DNA of 32,832 nt, from NCBI GenBank assembly GCA_002479245.1, contig DLMG01000171.1, forward strand, positions 341-33,172. The letters are read 5' to 3'. This DNA comes from Verrucomicrobia subdivision 3 bacterium UBA7542. Lineage in GTDB: Bacteria > Verrucomicrobiota > Verrucomicrobiia > Limisphaerales > UBA11358. The position numbers and the translations under genes are program-made. The notes below the pieces were generated by a model. The model saw nothing but the letters and a program-made list of their open reading frames with translations, was not told the origin of the DNA and did not search any database. Of the stretch, positions 17,064 through 26,941 are shown piece after piece. How positions within the stretch are numbered: the first letter of the stretch is position 1; each line of letters starts with the position of its first letter.

Positions 17064-20000
17064 TTATTGCGCCAGCCGGAAAAACTGCGCGTTTTCAGAA
17101 ACAGGCACGGTGACCTGCCATTGGCTGACGACAATTTGCGGAGATGGAGAGACCACCATCCAAGTGCCCGAAGCCAGATTCGTGCTCGTCAGAAGTGTAA
17201 AACCGGCCGAAGCCACCGGCCACGACAACGTCAGGCTGGCACCGGTTGCGGACGTGCTGATAGCCGGACTTGCGGCACTCAACAATTGGTTCGGACCGAG
17301 CACCTGTGTGGCCGCGATTTCATTTGCCGTCAATGCGCCGTTGTAGATGCGAAATTCGTCAATGGTGCCTTGCATGCCCGGGTCGGGCCAGTTGTCCGCG
17401 CCGATGATATTACGAACAGCTTGCACACCCGACATCGGGATGGTCACGTTGTAATCTGCTCCGGCCAGGACGCCATTGAGGTAAATGGCCATGTAACCAG
17501 TCGGCGGGTTAAAAACGGCGGTGATATGCACGTTGGTACTGCCATCCAGGCTGCTTCCCGAGTCGAGATCAATGTATTGATAGTCAACATTCGCGTTGTC
17601 GGAATCAGAAATCCCGGCAATCGTCGAGTTGTCACTGGCGTGAACACACACGTGAATGTCGTATTCAGACTGGCCGCTGGCGTCCTGGTTGCCGAAGTCG
17701 AAAAGATTGGCCCAGGTGTATTGACCGGCTTTGATGGTAGCCCAGTCTTCCACGGTCACCGCTGGATCGTTGTTGATGCCATTTACAGAATTGGTGAGGA
17801 TACCTGCCGGTAACTGCAAGTAGTCAGTTGCCGGCGCGACCGAAGTTGTGTTGGGAAGCACCAGTTGGCCGCCGTTGATGGTGGCGTTTCCGTGGAGAGT
17901 GCCGTTGGCACTGCCAACCGAGTCGTTCGCCGTGCCATCGTTGAAACTGTAACGATGCACGAGCGCCGTCGGGACATAGACGACCTGCATGGATTGCGTG
18001 GCGGACAAACCCAGACTCGCGTAAGTGGCAATGATGCTCGTCGTCCCCGAACCCTCACCGGTAATGTTGCCTTTGCTGTCCACGACCGCGATGCTCGTGT
18101 CCGCCGAGGCGTAAGTGATGGCGTGATTGGCATTGGTCGTGAGATTGATCCAGTTGCCGGACTCCTGCCCCCAGACCGTGGACGCGACCATTTGGCCGCT
18201 GTTGATGGGCGAAGCGAATTGCAGCAGCAGGTTCGTATAGGAATTGATGCCGCTGGCGGTGAGCCGGATAATGGAAAGTGAACCGGCCGGCAGTGTGAGC
18301 GAGAAACTGGTTCCCGCGTTGGCAATCGAATTGGTGACCGGGAAAACATACGTCGGCGACGCCAGGGAATTTCCATTCGTCGCACTGCTCGAAGTCAATT
18401 GGATGACCGTGGCGCTCGACGCGACGGAATTAACGCCGGTAACATTGAACGTCGCGGTCAGCGTGTAGTTAAGATTGACCGCCTTGACAATGATCTGGCC
18501 ACTGGACTGCAACAGACTGCTTGAGGCGTAGAGCAAGTTTGTCCCCGAAACCACGGTGGGCAGGACGACATCGCCGCGATTTTGACTGAACAATTCCTGG
18601 ACGTAATACGACGGCGTGCCGAACACCCCCCGCGAACTGTCGTAGTAAATCAGGTCGGGTTGCCACTGCATCCCGTTCACATTCGCAAACAGCGGCGCAT
18701 AAGAGGCCATTTGAACAAGGTCCGAGTTTCGCTCCAAGCCGGTCATGAACACCGCTTCGGGCAACGCGGAGGCGAGGTCGCCGTAAGTGCCGTAGCCGCC
18801 CGTGACGGCATATTCGCCCACAAAAACTTTCGCCCCGTTACGACTGTAATTGTCATACATCGTCGCATAGGAGGAATAGAACATCATGGGGACCGAATAG
18901 TAGTGCTGGTCCTGAATTTCCACCGGCCGGCTCCAAGGAGGGCCTCCCGGCCAATTACCGGGCGCAATCAAATGGATGGAGGGGTAATTCGATTTGATGG
19001 CATCGTAAAACAGCGTATAGCGGTCGTTGTAATACGTGCCACCGCTTTCGTTGCCGATTTCCATGTATTGCAGATTGAATGGTGCGGGATGTCCGTTGGC
19101 CGCGCGCAGCGCGCCCCAGGTCGTGTTCGTATCGCCGTTCGCATACTGGATCGCGTCGAGCGCATCCTGCACCCACGGCCCCATCTGTGACAGCGGAACG
19201 GTGTTGTTGGTACTGCCGTTGTAACTGAGCGCGAGGCCACAGTTGATTGCGTAGAGTGGCTCCATGCCCATGTCTTCACAAAACTGGAGGAACTCGTGGT
19301 AGCCGAAGCCGTCGGTGGACCAGTAGCCCCAGGCGTCGTCCATGTGGCCCGGTCGCTGCGCGATGTCGCCGATGGTTTTCTTCCAGCGAACGGCATTAGT
19401 GATGTTCGCGCCCTCAATGTAATTTCCGCCCGGATAACGCAGGAACGACGGATGCAACGCCGCCAGCATATTCGCCAAATCCAATCGCAAGCCGTTGGTG
19501 CGATTATAAAACGTGGCGCTCGGGAATAATGAAACGACATCCAGCCAAACCGTGCCGGCGTTGGTGATGCTCAGAACGATGCGTGCGTTCGTATCCGTGC
19601 CACTCGACACCAGTGACGCGGCGAAATGCTGCCAGCTTGTGGTCAAGCCGCTGAACGAGGCCTGCGCGTAAACCGTGCTGCCGCTGGCGTTCTGTAGTTG
19701 CGCGACGACCGGTCCGGTATAACCGCTTGAACCCATCGCATAAAAATTCAAATAGTAAGTCGCACCGGCCTGAAGCGACATTCCCCAGAAACCGGAATTG
19801 CCCGCGCCGACGCTGCCGGTGCCGGATTGCATCGTGAGCTTCAGCGAATTGGGAATGTTGGTGTTCAGCGGCTGGCTCGGGTCCACGCTCATCGTGCCCG
19901 TCGCCGTGCCCTGCGTGACCAGCGTCCAGTAGTTCGCATTGGTCGCGGTGTAAAACGAACGGTTGCGAACCATCTCGGCGTAAAGGCCGCCATCGCCGGC

Positions 20001-20189
20001 AAAATTAATTTCCTCAAAAAAAATCCCGAACAGATTGGAACTGATAATCGCGCCAGGCTGGCCGGCCTGAATCGTTATCACCGCGCCGGCTTGCGCCTGA
20101 ACGGTGAGGATGGTCAGGGCCGCCAGTGTCAAAACCAACCGGCGGCAGCCCTCAAAAACGGCATGCGATCCAGTTAAATGCATTTTCAT
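17064..20189 (-). CDS. Secreted GH51 alpha-L-arabinofuranosidase with BIG_2, LamG and SWP/FFRL tail
   Basis: This 1041-residue protein is the largest in the window. A signal peptide ends near QAQAGA. The GH51 part (about 37-640) opens with FGIFFEEINFAGDGGLYAE. It has RYPGGNYIEG, YMEIGNESGG (acid/base Glu381) and VFVGEYAVTG (nucleophile Glu459). A BIG_2-like immunoglobulin fold follows (about 655-740, with ITYASADTSIAVVDSKGNIT), then one LamG domain (about 745-965, LVHRYSFNDGTANDSVGSA to IDEFRIYNGALT). The shared C-terminal module closes the protein (LSWPVASAGFTLL ... FFRLAQ). The BIG_2-LamG-tail portion closely parallels that of the non-catalytic protein at 28575-30809. It is 19 bp downstream of the GH43-LamG-LamG gene. 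Confidence 0.93.
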   Translation of the reverse strand: MKMHLTGSHAVFEGCRRLVLTLAALTILTVQAQAGAVITIQAGQPGAIISSNLFGIFFEEINFAGDGGLYAEMVRNRSFYTATNANYWTLVTQGTATGTMSVDPSQPLNTNIPNSLKLTMQSGTGSVGAGNSGFWGMSLQAGATYYLNFYAMGSSGYTGPVVAQLQNASGSTVYAQASFSGLTTSWQHFAASLVSSGTDTNARIVLSITNAGTVWLDVVSLFPSATFYNRTNGLRLDLANMLAALHPSFLRYPGGNYIEGANITNAVRWKKTIGDIAQRPGHMDDAWGYWSTDGFGYHEFLQFCEDMGMEPLYAINCGLALSYNGSTNNTVPLSQMGPWVQDALDAIQYANGDTNTTWGALRAANGHPAPFNLQYMEIGNESGGTYYNDRYTLFYDAIKSNYPSIHLIAPGNWPGGPPWSRPVEIQDQHYYSVPMMFYSSYATMYDNYSRNGAKVFVGEYAVTGGYGTYGDLASALPEAVFMTGLERNSDLVQMASYAPLFANVNGMQWQPDLIYYDSSRGVFGTPSYYVQELFSQNRGDVVLPTVVSGTNLLYASSSLLQSSGQIIVKAVNLNYTLTATFNVTGVNSVASSATVIQLTSSSATNGNSLASPTYVFPVTNSIANAGTSFSLTLPAGSLSIIRLTASGINSYTNLLLQFASPINSGQMVASTVWGQESGNWINLTTNANHAITYASADTSIAVVDSKGNITGEGSGTTSIIATYASLGLSATQSMQVVYVPTALVHRYSFNDGTANDSVGSANGTLHGNATINGGQLVLPNTTSVAPATDYLQLPAGILTNSVNGINNDPAVTVEDWATIKAGQYTWANLFDFGNQDASGQSEYDIHVCVHASDNSTIAGISDSDNANVDYQYIDLDSGSSLDGSTNVHITAVFNPPTGYMAIYLNGVLAGADYNVTIPMSGVQAVRNIIGADNWPDPGMQGTIDEFRIYNGALTANEIAATQVLGPNQLLSAASPAISTSATGASLTLSWPVASAGFTLLTSTNLASGTWMVVSPSPQIVVSQWQVTVPVSENAQFFRLAQ

Positions 20190-20208
20190 AATCGTGTTGA
20201 TTGAATCG

Positions 20209-22962
20209 TCACGGCAACTGCAGCCGGAAGAACATTTGATTGTTCGTGGGTGCGAGCGTCAGGAACTTGATGCCGTTCGTTGTAACCAGTGAATTGGTAA
20301 TGGAGGTCCAGTTGGCACCCGCGCCCAAGCTGGTTGCGGCGTAAAGCCCGAGTCCATTTGTCCAGCCTGGCCAATTCAAGGTCAACGTTGACACCGCGTT
20401 TGAAATACCAATGCTTGACGCCGTGATTTGTTCAATCGGCAAAGTTTCCGAAGAAATTTGCACCGAGTCCATCTGGCCGTTAAAATAGGGATCATTGTTT
20501 GGAGGCCCCGCAAACTGGCTGCGGCCTAAATAATTTGCGCTGCCGGCGACGTCGGACGGCAACAGATTCACGCTGGCGTCCACCGCCACAGCTTGCCCGT
20601 TGACGAACATCACCGCCTGCCGCCCGTCGAGCGCCACTGCCACGTGCGTCCAGACATTCGTCGGCAATGGACTGGGCGAATCCAAATCCCGCGTTTCAGC
20701 GGAGCCGTTGGGGGTGATTTCAAAACGCAACTCGCCACTATTGGCTTTGGCCGTGAGCATGACGTAATTGGTGGTGCCCGAACCGAAGTCAAAAATGCGC
20801 TGCCAGTCGTTTCCGCCGCCCCACTTGACCCAGGCGGCAAACGTGCGCAGCGCGCCAACACCGGCCGGCAGGCTGACGTATTGCGAAGCGCCGCTCAGAT
20901 TCAAAACGGAACCGCGAATGGAATCGGTGGAAGTGGTCGCGCCATTCACCAGCGAACCGCTGAAAAATCCGTTCGCGTCCGCCGCGCCGTTGGTGAAGGG
21001 ATAATACGCTGTCCACTCCGTGTTGGTCGGATTGGGAAAAATGTCCACGTAATTGGTCGCGGCGCGTCCGAGTGTGTCGGTGACCGCGAGCATGATGCAA
21101 TAAAATCCATTTGTCGCTTCCTCACCGTTCGGCGGAATTGAAAAACTGCCGCCACTGATTCCGGAAGATGGACCGGCCACAATGTTGGTTGAATTCGTGT
21201 CGCAAAATTCCACCGTCCAGGTCAGTCCGGTGACGGACAGCGGATTATCGGCGAAATCGGTTGCGTTTCCAGCAAATTGAATTGTTTCGCCGGGTTGATA
21301 AAATGAATTTGCCGTCGGCGCGGAAATCATCGGCTGCGGCGCGACAATTTCATTGGCCGAAAGCGCGCGTCCGTAGATGCGAATGGAGCTGATCTGGCCG
21401 TTGAAGTAAGGATCGGCGGTAAATTGGCTGCGGCCAAACCAAACATTCTGCGGCGCGATGTCCGGTGCGGTCAGTGTCATTGAGGTATTGGTCGTCACCG
21501 CCACGCCGTTGACGTAAAGAATTCCGCGTGAGCCATCGGTGGTTGCGGCAACGTGTGTCCAAACATTCACTGGCACAGCACTGGTTCCGTCGAGATGCTG
21601 CTCACCGCTTATCCCGGCGGAAGTTATCGTAAAGCGAGGGTAGCCGGTGGAAGCGAGTGGCGTCAAAAAGACATAACCAGTGTTCGTTCCGGTCCCGAAA
21701 TCGAAGACGCGTTGCCAGGCCGCGCCGCCATTCCATTTAAAAACCGCGGCGAACGTTTGCGCATTGGCCGCGCCGCCGGGCAGAGTAACAAATTGATTCG
21801 TTCCATTGAGAACCAACACGTCGCCAAGCAGCGGGTCGTTGAAAATGGAAGCGCCGCTTTGGAGCAGACCGTAAAACTCGCCGTCGTCGTCGCGTGCGTC
21901 CATTTGAAAATGATACGCGGCAGACCAGTCATTGGTGAATGTTGGCCAGCCGTCCGCCGTCCACGAAAGCGGTTCAAAGTCGAACGTCGGCACGCCATAT
22001 TCGTCGGCGGCAACACTATAGTTGGCGTCAATATAATGATAGCCGAAATAATAATTCCCATTTTCATTGAGAATTCCGATTTGCCCCGGGGCAAAAAATT
22101 TTCCGGTTGCGTTCAAAAAGAGCGTTCCGCCGCCTGAAACCATGTTATTGCCGCTGCGGTCATAGTACGGGCCGGTGATGCCAGTAGTGCTGCGACCGAC
22201 ACGAATGTTGTAGGTGTCAGCCGTCCATGGGCCATCGCAACAAGAGCCCCAGTTGACAAACAAATAATAGTTAGTCCCATAGTAATAGAGATACGATGCC
22301 TCGATGGGATCGCCCGAGGCGGAGTTAACGGCGAGATGAGTAAGGGTGGGGGTTGCGTTGAGCAGGCCGGTGGCCGGATTCAGGCGGACCAGATAAATGC
22401 CATTCCAAAATGAGCCAAACGACATCCACAAGTTGCTGGACGCATCGAAGGTGACGCTGGGGTCAATACAGTTGTATGCGCTCCCGGTAGTGGATTGAAT
22501 CACCGGGCCTTGGTCAGTCCATTTATAGCTTGGGTTGGTGGGGTCAAGCGTGGGGTTTGTCGCCAGACCAATGGCCGAAACCTGGCTGCCAAACGTTGAA
22601 ACCGCATAGTAAAGATAGTATTGACCGTTGAAATAGCTGATGTCCGGCGCCCAGAAATCTCCGGTGAACCCGGGAACGGCATTGGTCGTCCAATTCGGAG
22701 AATTGGCAAACACGCTTGGCCCGGTGACCCAATACATTTTGTCCGCGGAAGATTTTGAACTGATGCCTTGCCCGGTACCGAAAACGTAATAGCGGCCGTT
22801 GCATTTGATCACCGCGGACGGATCATGAATCCCGAGGCTGCCGCGCAAACTGGGTGGCGCGGCCTGGAGCAATCCGGGGATGAGGCACATCGCCAGGAAG
22901 GCGAGGCTGAATTGCCGGGATACGAATTGGCTGAGCCAATGCATCGAAATAACATACTTCAT
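20209..22962 (-). CDS. Secreted GH43 arabinan endo-1,5-alpha-L-arabinosidase with two LamG domains and SWP/FFRL tail
   Basis: This protein has 917 residues. The signal peptide ends near LLQA-APP. The GH43 domain (about 40-345) carries GIHDPSAVI (Asp47 base), NCIDPSVTF (modulator) and PIEASYLYY (acid). LamG 1 (about 350-555) and LamG 2 (about 655-850) flank a short Ig-like linker (about 560-650). The last about 57 residues are the shared tail (LNWPGWTNGLGLY ... FFRLQLP). The domain plan matches the 816-residue GH43 at 6577-9027, so the two are paralogues. An AAGGTG ribosome-binding site stands 4-5 nt before ATG 22962. It starts 20 bp after the GH51 stop and is probably in one transcript with it. 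Confidence 0.93.
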   Translation of the reverse strand: MKYVISMHWLSQFVSRQFSLAFLAMCLIPGLLQAAPPSLRGSLGIHDPSAVIKCNGRYYVFGTGQGISSKSSADKMYWVTGPSVFANSPNWTTNAVPGFTGDFWAPDISYFNGQYYLYYAVSTFGSQVSAIGLATNPTLDPTNPSYKWTDQGPVIQSTTGSAYNCIDPSVTFDASSNLWMSFGSFWNGIYLVRLNPATGLLNATPTLTHLAVNSASGDPIEASYLYYYGTNYYLFVNWGSCCDGPWTADTYNIRVGRSTTGITGPYYDRSGNNMVSGGGTLFLNATGKFFAPGQIGILNENGNYYFGYHYIDANYSVAADEYGVPTFDFEPLSWTADGWPTFTNDWSAAYHFQMDARDDDGEFYGLLQSGASIFNDPLLGDVLVLNGTNQFVTLPGGAANAQTFAAVFKWNGGAAWQRVFDFGTGTNTGYVFLTPLASTGYPRFTITSAGISGEQHLDGTSAVPVNVWTHVAATTDGSRGILYVNGVAVTTNTSMTLTAPDIAPQNVWFGRSQFTADPYFNGQISSIRIYGRALSANEIVAPQPMISAPTANSFYQPGETIQFAGNATDFADNPLSVTGLTWTVEFCDTNSTNIVAGPSSGISGGSFSIPPNGEEATNGFYCIMLAVTDTLGRAATNYVDIFPNPTNTEWTAYYPFTNGAADANGFFSGSLVNGATTSTDSIRGSVLNLSGASQYVSLPAGVGALRTFAAWVKWGGGNDWQRIFDFGSGTTNYVMLTAKANSGELRFEITPNGSAETRDLDSPSPLPTNVWTHVAVALDGRQAVMFVNGQAVAVDASVNLLPSDVAGSANYLGRSQFAGPPNNDPYFNGQMDSVQISSETLPIEQITASSIGISNAVSTLTLNWPGWTNGLGLYAATSLGAGANWTSITNSLVTTNGIKFLTLAPTNNQMFFRLQLP

Positions 22963-22982
22963 AAATCACCTTTGTGGCAGAA

Positions 22983-25397
22983 TCATCGCGCTTTAATGCG
23001 CAACACCGTCATCGAGTGTTGCGGAAACCGATGGTCGAACCGGGGTCCGCTGACGTTAAACCTCGATTCCACGGGAGCCACCGCGAGCGGGTGCTCGAAC
23101 GAGTTCTCAGCACCAAGGCCGGCGCCGGTCAACACGATGGCCATGATTTCGGGCGCGATGCCTGCGACCCCGGAAAGTTGGATTCCAGTCATGCAGGGGT
23201 CGTCACCGGGGTTGACGACTTTGAGGATCACCTCGCCCGCCTTTTCGTCGCGAACCGCGCTCGCGTAAAGACACTGAACCTGCGGCGGCAACACCTCGGC
23301 GCTCTGCACAAGTTTTCCATCGAGATAACAATCCAGCTTCGCGCCTTTGAGCTCGATTTTCACATCATACCAGCGCCCGGTCTCGATTGAGCCGGGCACT
23401 TGCGCAATAAGATGATCCTGTTGCGCCAAACGAACTTGGATGCCGTGAAACTTGTTTTGATAACCACCGACGTTCCAGACCATATGGTTTTCCGGCCCGG
23501 CGTGGCGCACCACGATGGTGAAGCCTTCCGAACCGCCAAGCTTCCGCGCTTTGAGCGAGAGCGTGTAATCACTCCATGAAGCATCACCGGCCAGAACGAC
23601 GCCTGTTGCCTTCGGATCGGCCTGTTGGTACGCGCCGTCTTTGATGGACCAATGGCCGCGCTCAACCGACCATCCCGGCGTGCCGTTGGCAAAGTCAGAA
23701 CTCAGCAGCGTCCGGCCATCACGAGTCACCAACACCTCCTTGAATTCCGCGGCGGTCTGATTGGTGCCCAAACCGATGCGTCCGCCCGGCAGGTCGGGGA
23801 GTTCAACTCCGGTCAAGATCACGGGCAGAACCACGTCTCCACGGTTGAGACTGAAGAGTTGTTGAACGTAGTAGTTGGGAGTGCCATAGACGCGGAGGTT
23901 GTCGGTCCAAATCAAGTTCGGCGTCCATTGCCAGCCTTCGACATGTGCAAACAACGGCGCGTAGGAGGCCATGCGCACGACGTCCGCGTTGTGTTCGAGG
24001 CCGGTCATATAGGCCGCTTCGGACAAGGCGCATTCCAGATTATTTCGGTTCCGGGTGCTGACCATGGCAACGCTCTGCGCAGCGTATTCCCCGAAGAACA
24101 CCTTGGGGCCGTTGCGATCGTAATGGTCGTAGCGATGAGAATTGGCGAGAAACCAGAGCGGGGTTGCGTAGCAGTGCTCGTCCACGATGTCCGCCTTTAA
24201 CTCGCGGAATTTCGGCCACAGGAAATGAAAACGTTCATCGGCGGGCAACGGGCCGGCACTGGAGACAAGCGCGATTTCAGGATGTTTTTCCTTGAGCACT
24301 TTCGAGAAACGCGCGAGCCGTTCAATGTATTGTGGCCCCCACTGTTCATTTCCCACGCCAAGCATTTTCAGGTTGAACGGTTGGGGATGTCCCAGCGCCG
24401 CGCGCTTCGCCCCCCACAAACTCGTGGCCGAACCGTTGGCGAACTCGATCAGGTCCAGCGCGTCCTGGATGAAAGGATCGAGCCGGTCCAGCGGCACCAG
24501 TTCGCCGGAGTTGAACTGGCAGGCCATGCCGCAATTAAGGATCGGCAGCGGTTCCGCGCCAATGTCCTCGCATAACTGGAAGAACTCGAAAAAGCCCAGG
24601 CCGAACGATTGGAAATAATCCGGCGTTGGTCGGTGCAAAAACTCATAGTTCCAGCGGTTGATGAGGAGCTTGCGGTTTTCGATCGGGCCGATGGTGTTTT
24701 TCCATTGGTAACGCCGCTCCAACACGCTGCCCTCGACGACGCAGCCGCCGGGGAACCTCAGGAAGCCGGGCTTCAGGTCGGCGAGCATCTGCACCATGTC
24801 CGCGCGCAGGCCACCGGGCCGGCTCTTCCACGTTTTTTCCGGGAAGAGGGACACCATGGCGAGGTCAACCGCGCCTTTGCCTTCCACGAGGAGGGCCAGC
24901 CGCGCTTTTGCGTCGGTATCGTTGGGGTGCAAAGTCGCCGTGCATTTTTTCCAATAGGAGGAAAATCCCCCCAATGGCACCGAGTCCAGCAAACTGCCGT
25001 CGGCGCCGTAGAGTTGCACGAGCAAGACGGGCGAACCGGTCACTCCACGAATTTGCGCGGAGAAATGATACGCTTCGCCTTGGCGAACTCCCATGCCACG
25101 AAAACCCTCGTTGGAAATTCCAAAAGGCACCGTCCCTTCCGACCGAATGCGCACGTAGTGAGGATTGGCTGGAGCAAACGGGCCGTCATCACGAATGGAT
25201 ATTTCCCCCCGCGCAAGACTGGGACTGATTTTTGTCCAGCCCATCAGGGGATCGGGAAACCCGAACGCGCGGTTCTTGACCAGCTCGGCGTAAAGCCCGC
25301 CGTCGGCGCCAAAGTTGATGTCCTCGAAAAAAATCCCCCACATGGCGGGATTGATCCTCGCGCCCGGCTTGCCCACCTGAACTTCTATGGTCGTCAT
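22983..25397 (-). CDS. GH51 alpha-L-arabinofuranosidase without recognisable signal peptide
   Basis: This protein has 804 residues. It begins almost directly with the GH51 fold (WGIFFEDINFGADGGLYAE at about 20). Catalytic glutamates are in GVGNEQW (Glu351) and FFGEYAAQ (Glu437). A LamG/DUF1080-like sandwich (about 535-715, DGRTLLSSDFANGTPGWS) is inserted before the C-terminal strand domain ending TVLRIKAR, as in the 830-residue paralogue at 9149-11641. No signal peptide is encoded at ATG 25397, and in-frame codons upstream reach a TAA after 14 codons without a hydrophobic stretch. It follows the sugar symporter by 79 bp. It may therefore act in the cytoplasm on imported arabino-oligosaccharides, or its leader has been lost. 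No clear ribosome-binding site is seen. Confidence 0.9.
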   Translation of the reverse strand: MTTIEVQVGKPGARINPAMWGIFFEDINFGADGGLYAELVKNRAFGFPDPLMGWTKISPSLARGEISIRDDGPFAPANPHYVRIRSEGTVPFGISNEGFRGMGVRQGEAYHFSAQIRGVTGSPVLLVQLYGADGSLLDSVPLGGFSSYWKKCTATLHPNDTDAKARLALLVEGKGAVDLAMVSLFPEKTWKSRPGGLRADMVQMLADLKPGFLRFPGGCVVEGSVLERRYQWKNTIGPIENRKLLINRWNYEFLHRPTPDYFQSFGLGFFEFFQLCEDIGAEPLPILNCGMACQFNSGELVPLDRLDPFIQDALDLIEFANGSATSLWGAKRAALGHPQPFNLKMLGVGNEQWGPQYIERLARFSKVLKEKHPEIALVSSAGPLPADERFHFLWPKFRELKADIVDEHCYATPLWFLANSHRYDHYDRNGPKVFFGEYAAQSVAMVSTRNRNNLECALSEAAYMTGLEHNADVVRMASYAPLFAHVEGWQWTPNLIWTDNLRVYGTPNYYVQQLFSLNRGDVVLPVILTGVELPDLPGGRIGLGTNQTAAEFKEVLVTRDGRTLLSSDFANGTPGWSVERGHWSIKDGAYQQADPKATGVVLAGDASWSDYTLSLKARKLGGSEGFTIVVRHAGPENHMVWNVGGYQNKFHGIQVRLAQQDHLIAQVPGSIETGRWYDVKIELKGAKLDCYLDGKLVQSAEVLPPQVQCLYASAVRDEKAGEVILKVVNPGDDPCMTGIQLSGVAGIAPEIMAIVLTGAGLGAENSFEHPLAVAPVESRFNVSGPRFDHRFPQHSMTVLRIKAR

Positions 25398-25476
25398 GTC
25401 GGTGGCGCGGGTTGCGGCATCAGAGGTTGCAGTGTTTTATGGTGCATGGTTTATTCCGGCAAACGTTGAAAAAAGT

Positions 25477-26850
25477 TCAGGCGGCTGGCGCCTCCTTGGC
25501 GCCGTCCGCACTCTCGTGGGTGACCAGCTCGCGTATCTTTTCGTTATAGTACTTGTCGGTGATGAAGTATTTGTACATCAAAAGCCCCATGGCGAGATGG
25601 AAGACACCGGGAATGACCGTGAGCAAAAGCGCAAAGCAATTCAGCGTGTAGGTATTTTGCACCGTGTCCGGCTTGTAGAGGATGAAGTTGAGTGACCAGC
25701 CCACTATTCCGGCGGCCAGGCTCATGCCCATCTTCTGTGCGAAGGAAATGCCGCCGAACGCCATGCCGGCCACGCGTTTGCCGCTCTTGACCTGGCCGTG
25801 GTCCACGGCCTCCGAAATGATGGACCAGAACACCGGCCCCTGCAGGTCAACGATGAAGTTGATGAGGAAATACAGAACGAAAGCGGCGGCAATGTCGCTG
25901 GGCTTCACCGCCAGATACATGATCACGCTCAATGCGAAGGTGACCAACTGTGACCAGCGGAAGAGCCGGATTTTACAGAACTTCTTCGTGATCCACGTGG
26001 AGGCGACCATGGAGAGGATGTTACCAATCACCCCGGTTGTGATAAACGCCGACACGAGCTTGGTGTCGCCGCCCAGAAAGTATTTTGCGTAGTAGATTGC
26101 CACCGACCCGCGGATCACGTAACCGATCGTGCCGATCACGCAAACCCAGGCCAGAACCATCCATTGATCGTTATGGAAGAGCAAACCGAGCTGCTGCCTC
26201 AAAGGCTTCCGATCGTTCTTGTGCACCACACGTTCGGTCGTGGTGAAGAAACAGAATATGAACAGCAACGTGGCCGCTCCGGCCATTACCGCCATCGAAA
26301 CCTGGTAGCCCTTGGCAATTTGTTCCGGCCCCCACTTGGCGGCGAAGAGCGGAACGAACGTCGTGACCATCAGCGCCGCGCCCTTGGCGAAGAACAGGCG
26401 ATACCCGTTGGCCGAAAGCCGTTCCTGCGGATCGGCCGTCAACACGCCGGGCAGCGAAATGTAAGGAATCGTCACCGCCGTAAACACGAGCATCATCAGG
26501 ATGTACGTCGCGTACGCCCAGACCAGCTTGCCGCTTTCCGAAAGGTTCGGCGTGGTGAACACCAGCATGACTGCGAGCCCGAACGGAACCGCGAAGACGA
26601 GGAAATATGGACGGTAGCGGCCCCAGCGCGTGGTGTGGCTGTCCGTGTACATGCCCATGGCAACGTCGGCAAACGCGTCAATCAACCGCGGGATGAGTCC
26701 GAGCATGGCGAGGTAGGCCGGGTTCAGTTTGAACACGTCGGTGTAGAAGAACGTGATGATGAGCGCGAGTGACGACCAGACTACGTTCACGGCCGCGTCA
26801 CCGCCGCCGAACCCGATTTTTTCGAGGACGGAAAGTCTAGGGGTTTTCAT
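25477..26850 (-). CDS. GPH-family sugar:cation symporter (MFS superfamily)
   Basis: This 457-residue protein is counted from ATG 26850; a TTG at 26886 would add 12 residues. The start MKTPRLSVLEKIGFGGGDAA and the loop DRYTDS-like segment MGMYTDSHTTRWGRYRPY are signatures of the glycoside-pentoside-hexuronide:cation symporters (XynB/MelB type). About 12 hydrophobic membrane segments can be counted. The C-terminus (YYNEKIRELV...) is cytoplasmic and charged. It is the only transporter in the window and sits between a GH43 and a GH51 gene, so arabinose or arabino-oligosaccharide uptake across the inner membrane is the likely role. The substrate is inferred from context. Confidence 0.93.
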   Translation of the reverse strand: MKTPRLSVLEKIGFGGGDAAVNVVWSSLALIITFFYTDVFKLNPAYLAMLGLIPRLIDAFADVAMGMYTDSHTTRWGRYRPYFLVFAVPFGLAVMLVFTTPNLSESGKLVWAYATYILMMLVFTAVTIPYISLPGVLTADPQERLSANGYRLFFAKGAALMVTTFVPLFAAKWGPEQIAKGYQVSMAVMAGAATLLFIFCFFTTTERVVHKNDRKPLRQQLGLLFHNDQWMVLAWVCVIGTIGYVIRGSVAIYYAKYFLGGDTKLVSAFITTGVIGNILSMVASTWITKKFCKIRLFRWSQLVTFALSVIMYLAVKPSDIAAAFVLYFLINFIVDLQGPVFWSIISEAVDHGQVKSGKRVAGMAFGGISFAQKMGMSLAAGIVGWSLNFILYKPDTVQNTYTLNCFALLLTVIPGVFHLAMGLLMYKYFITDKYYNEKIRELVTHESADGAKEAPAA

Positions 26851-26941
26851 TATTTTGTTTAGCGACTGATCCGAGGCATTGCTCAATTCCGGGGTTTCAG
26901 ATCATACAAGCGGAGACAGGGCAATCATTTCGAGAAACGGG

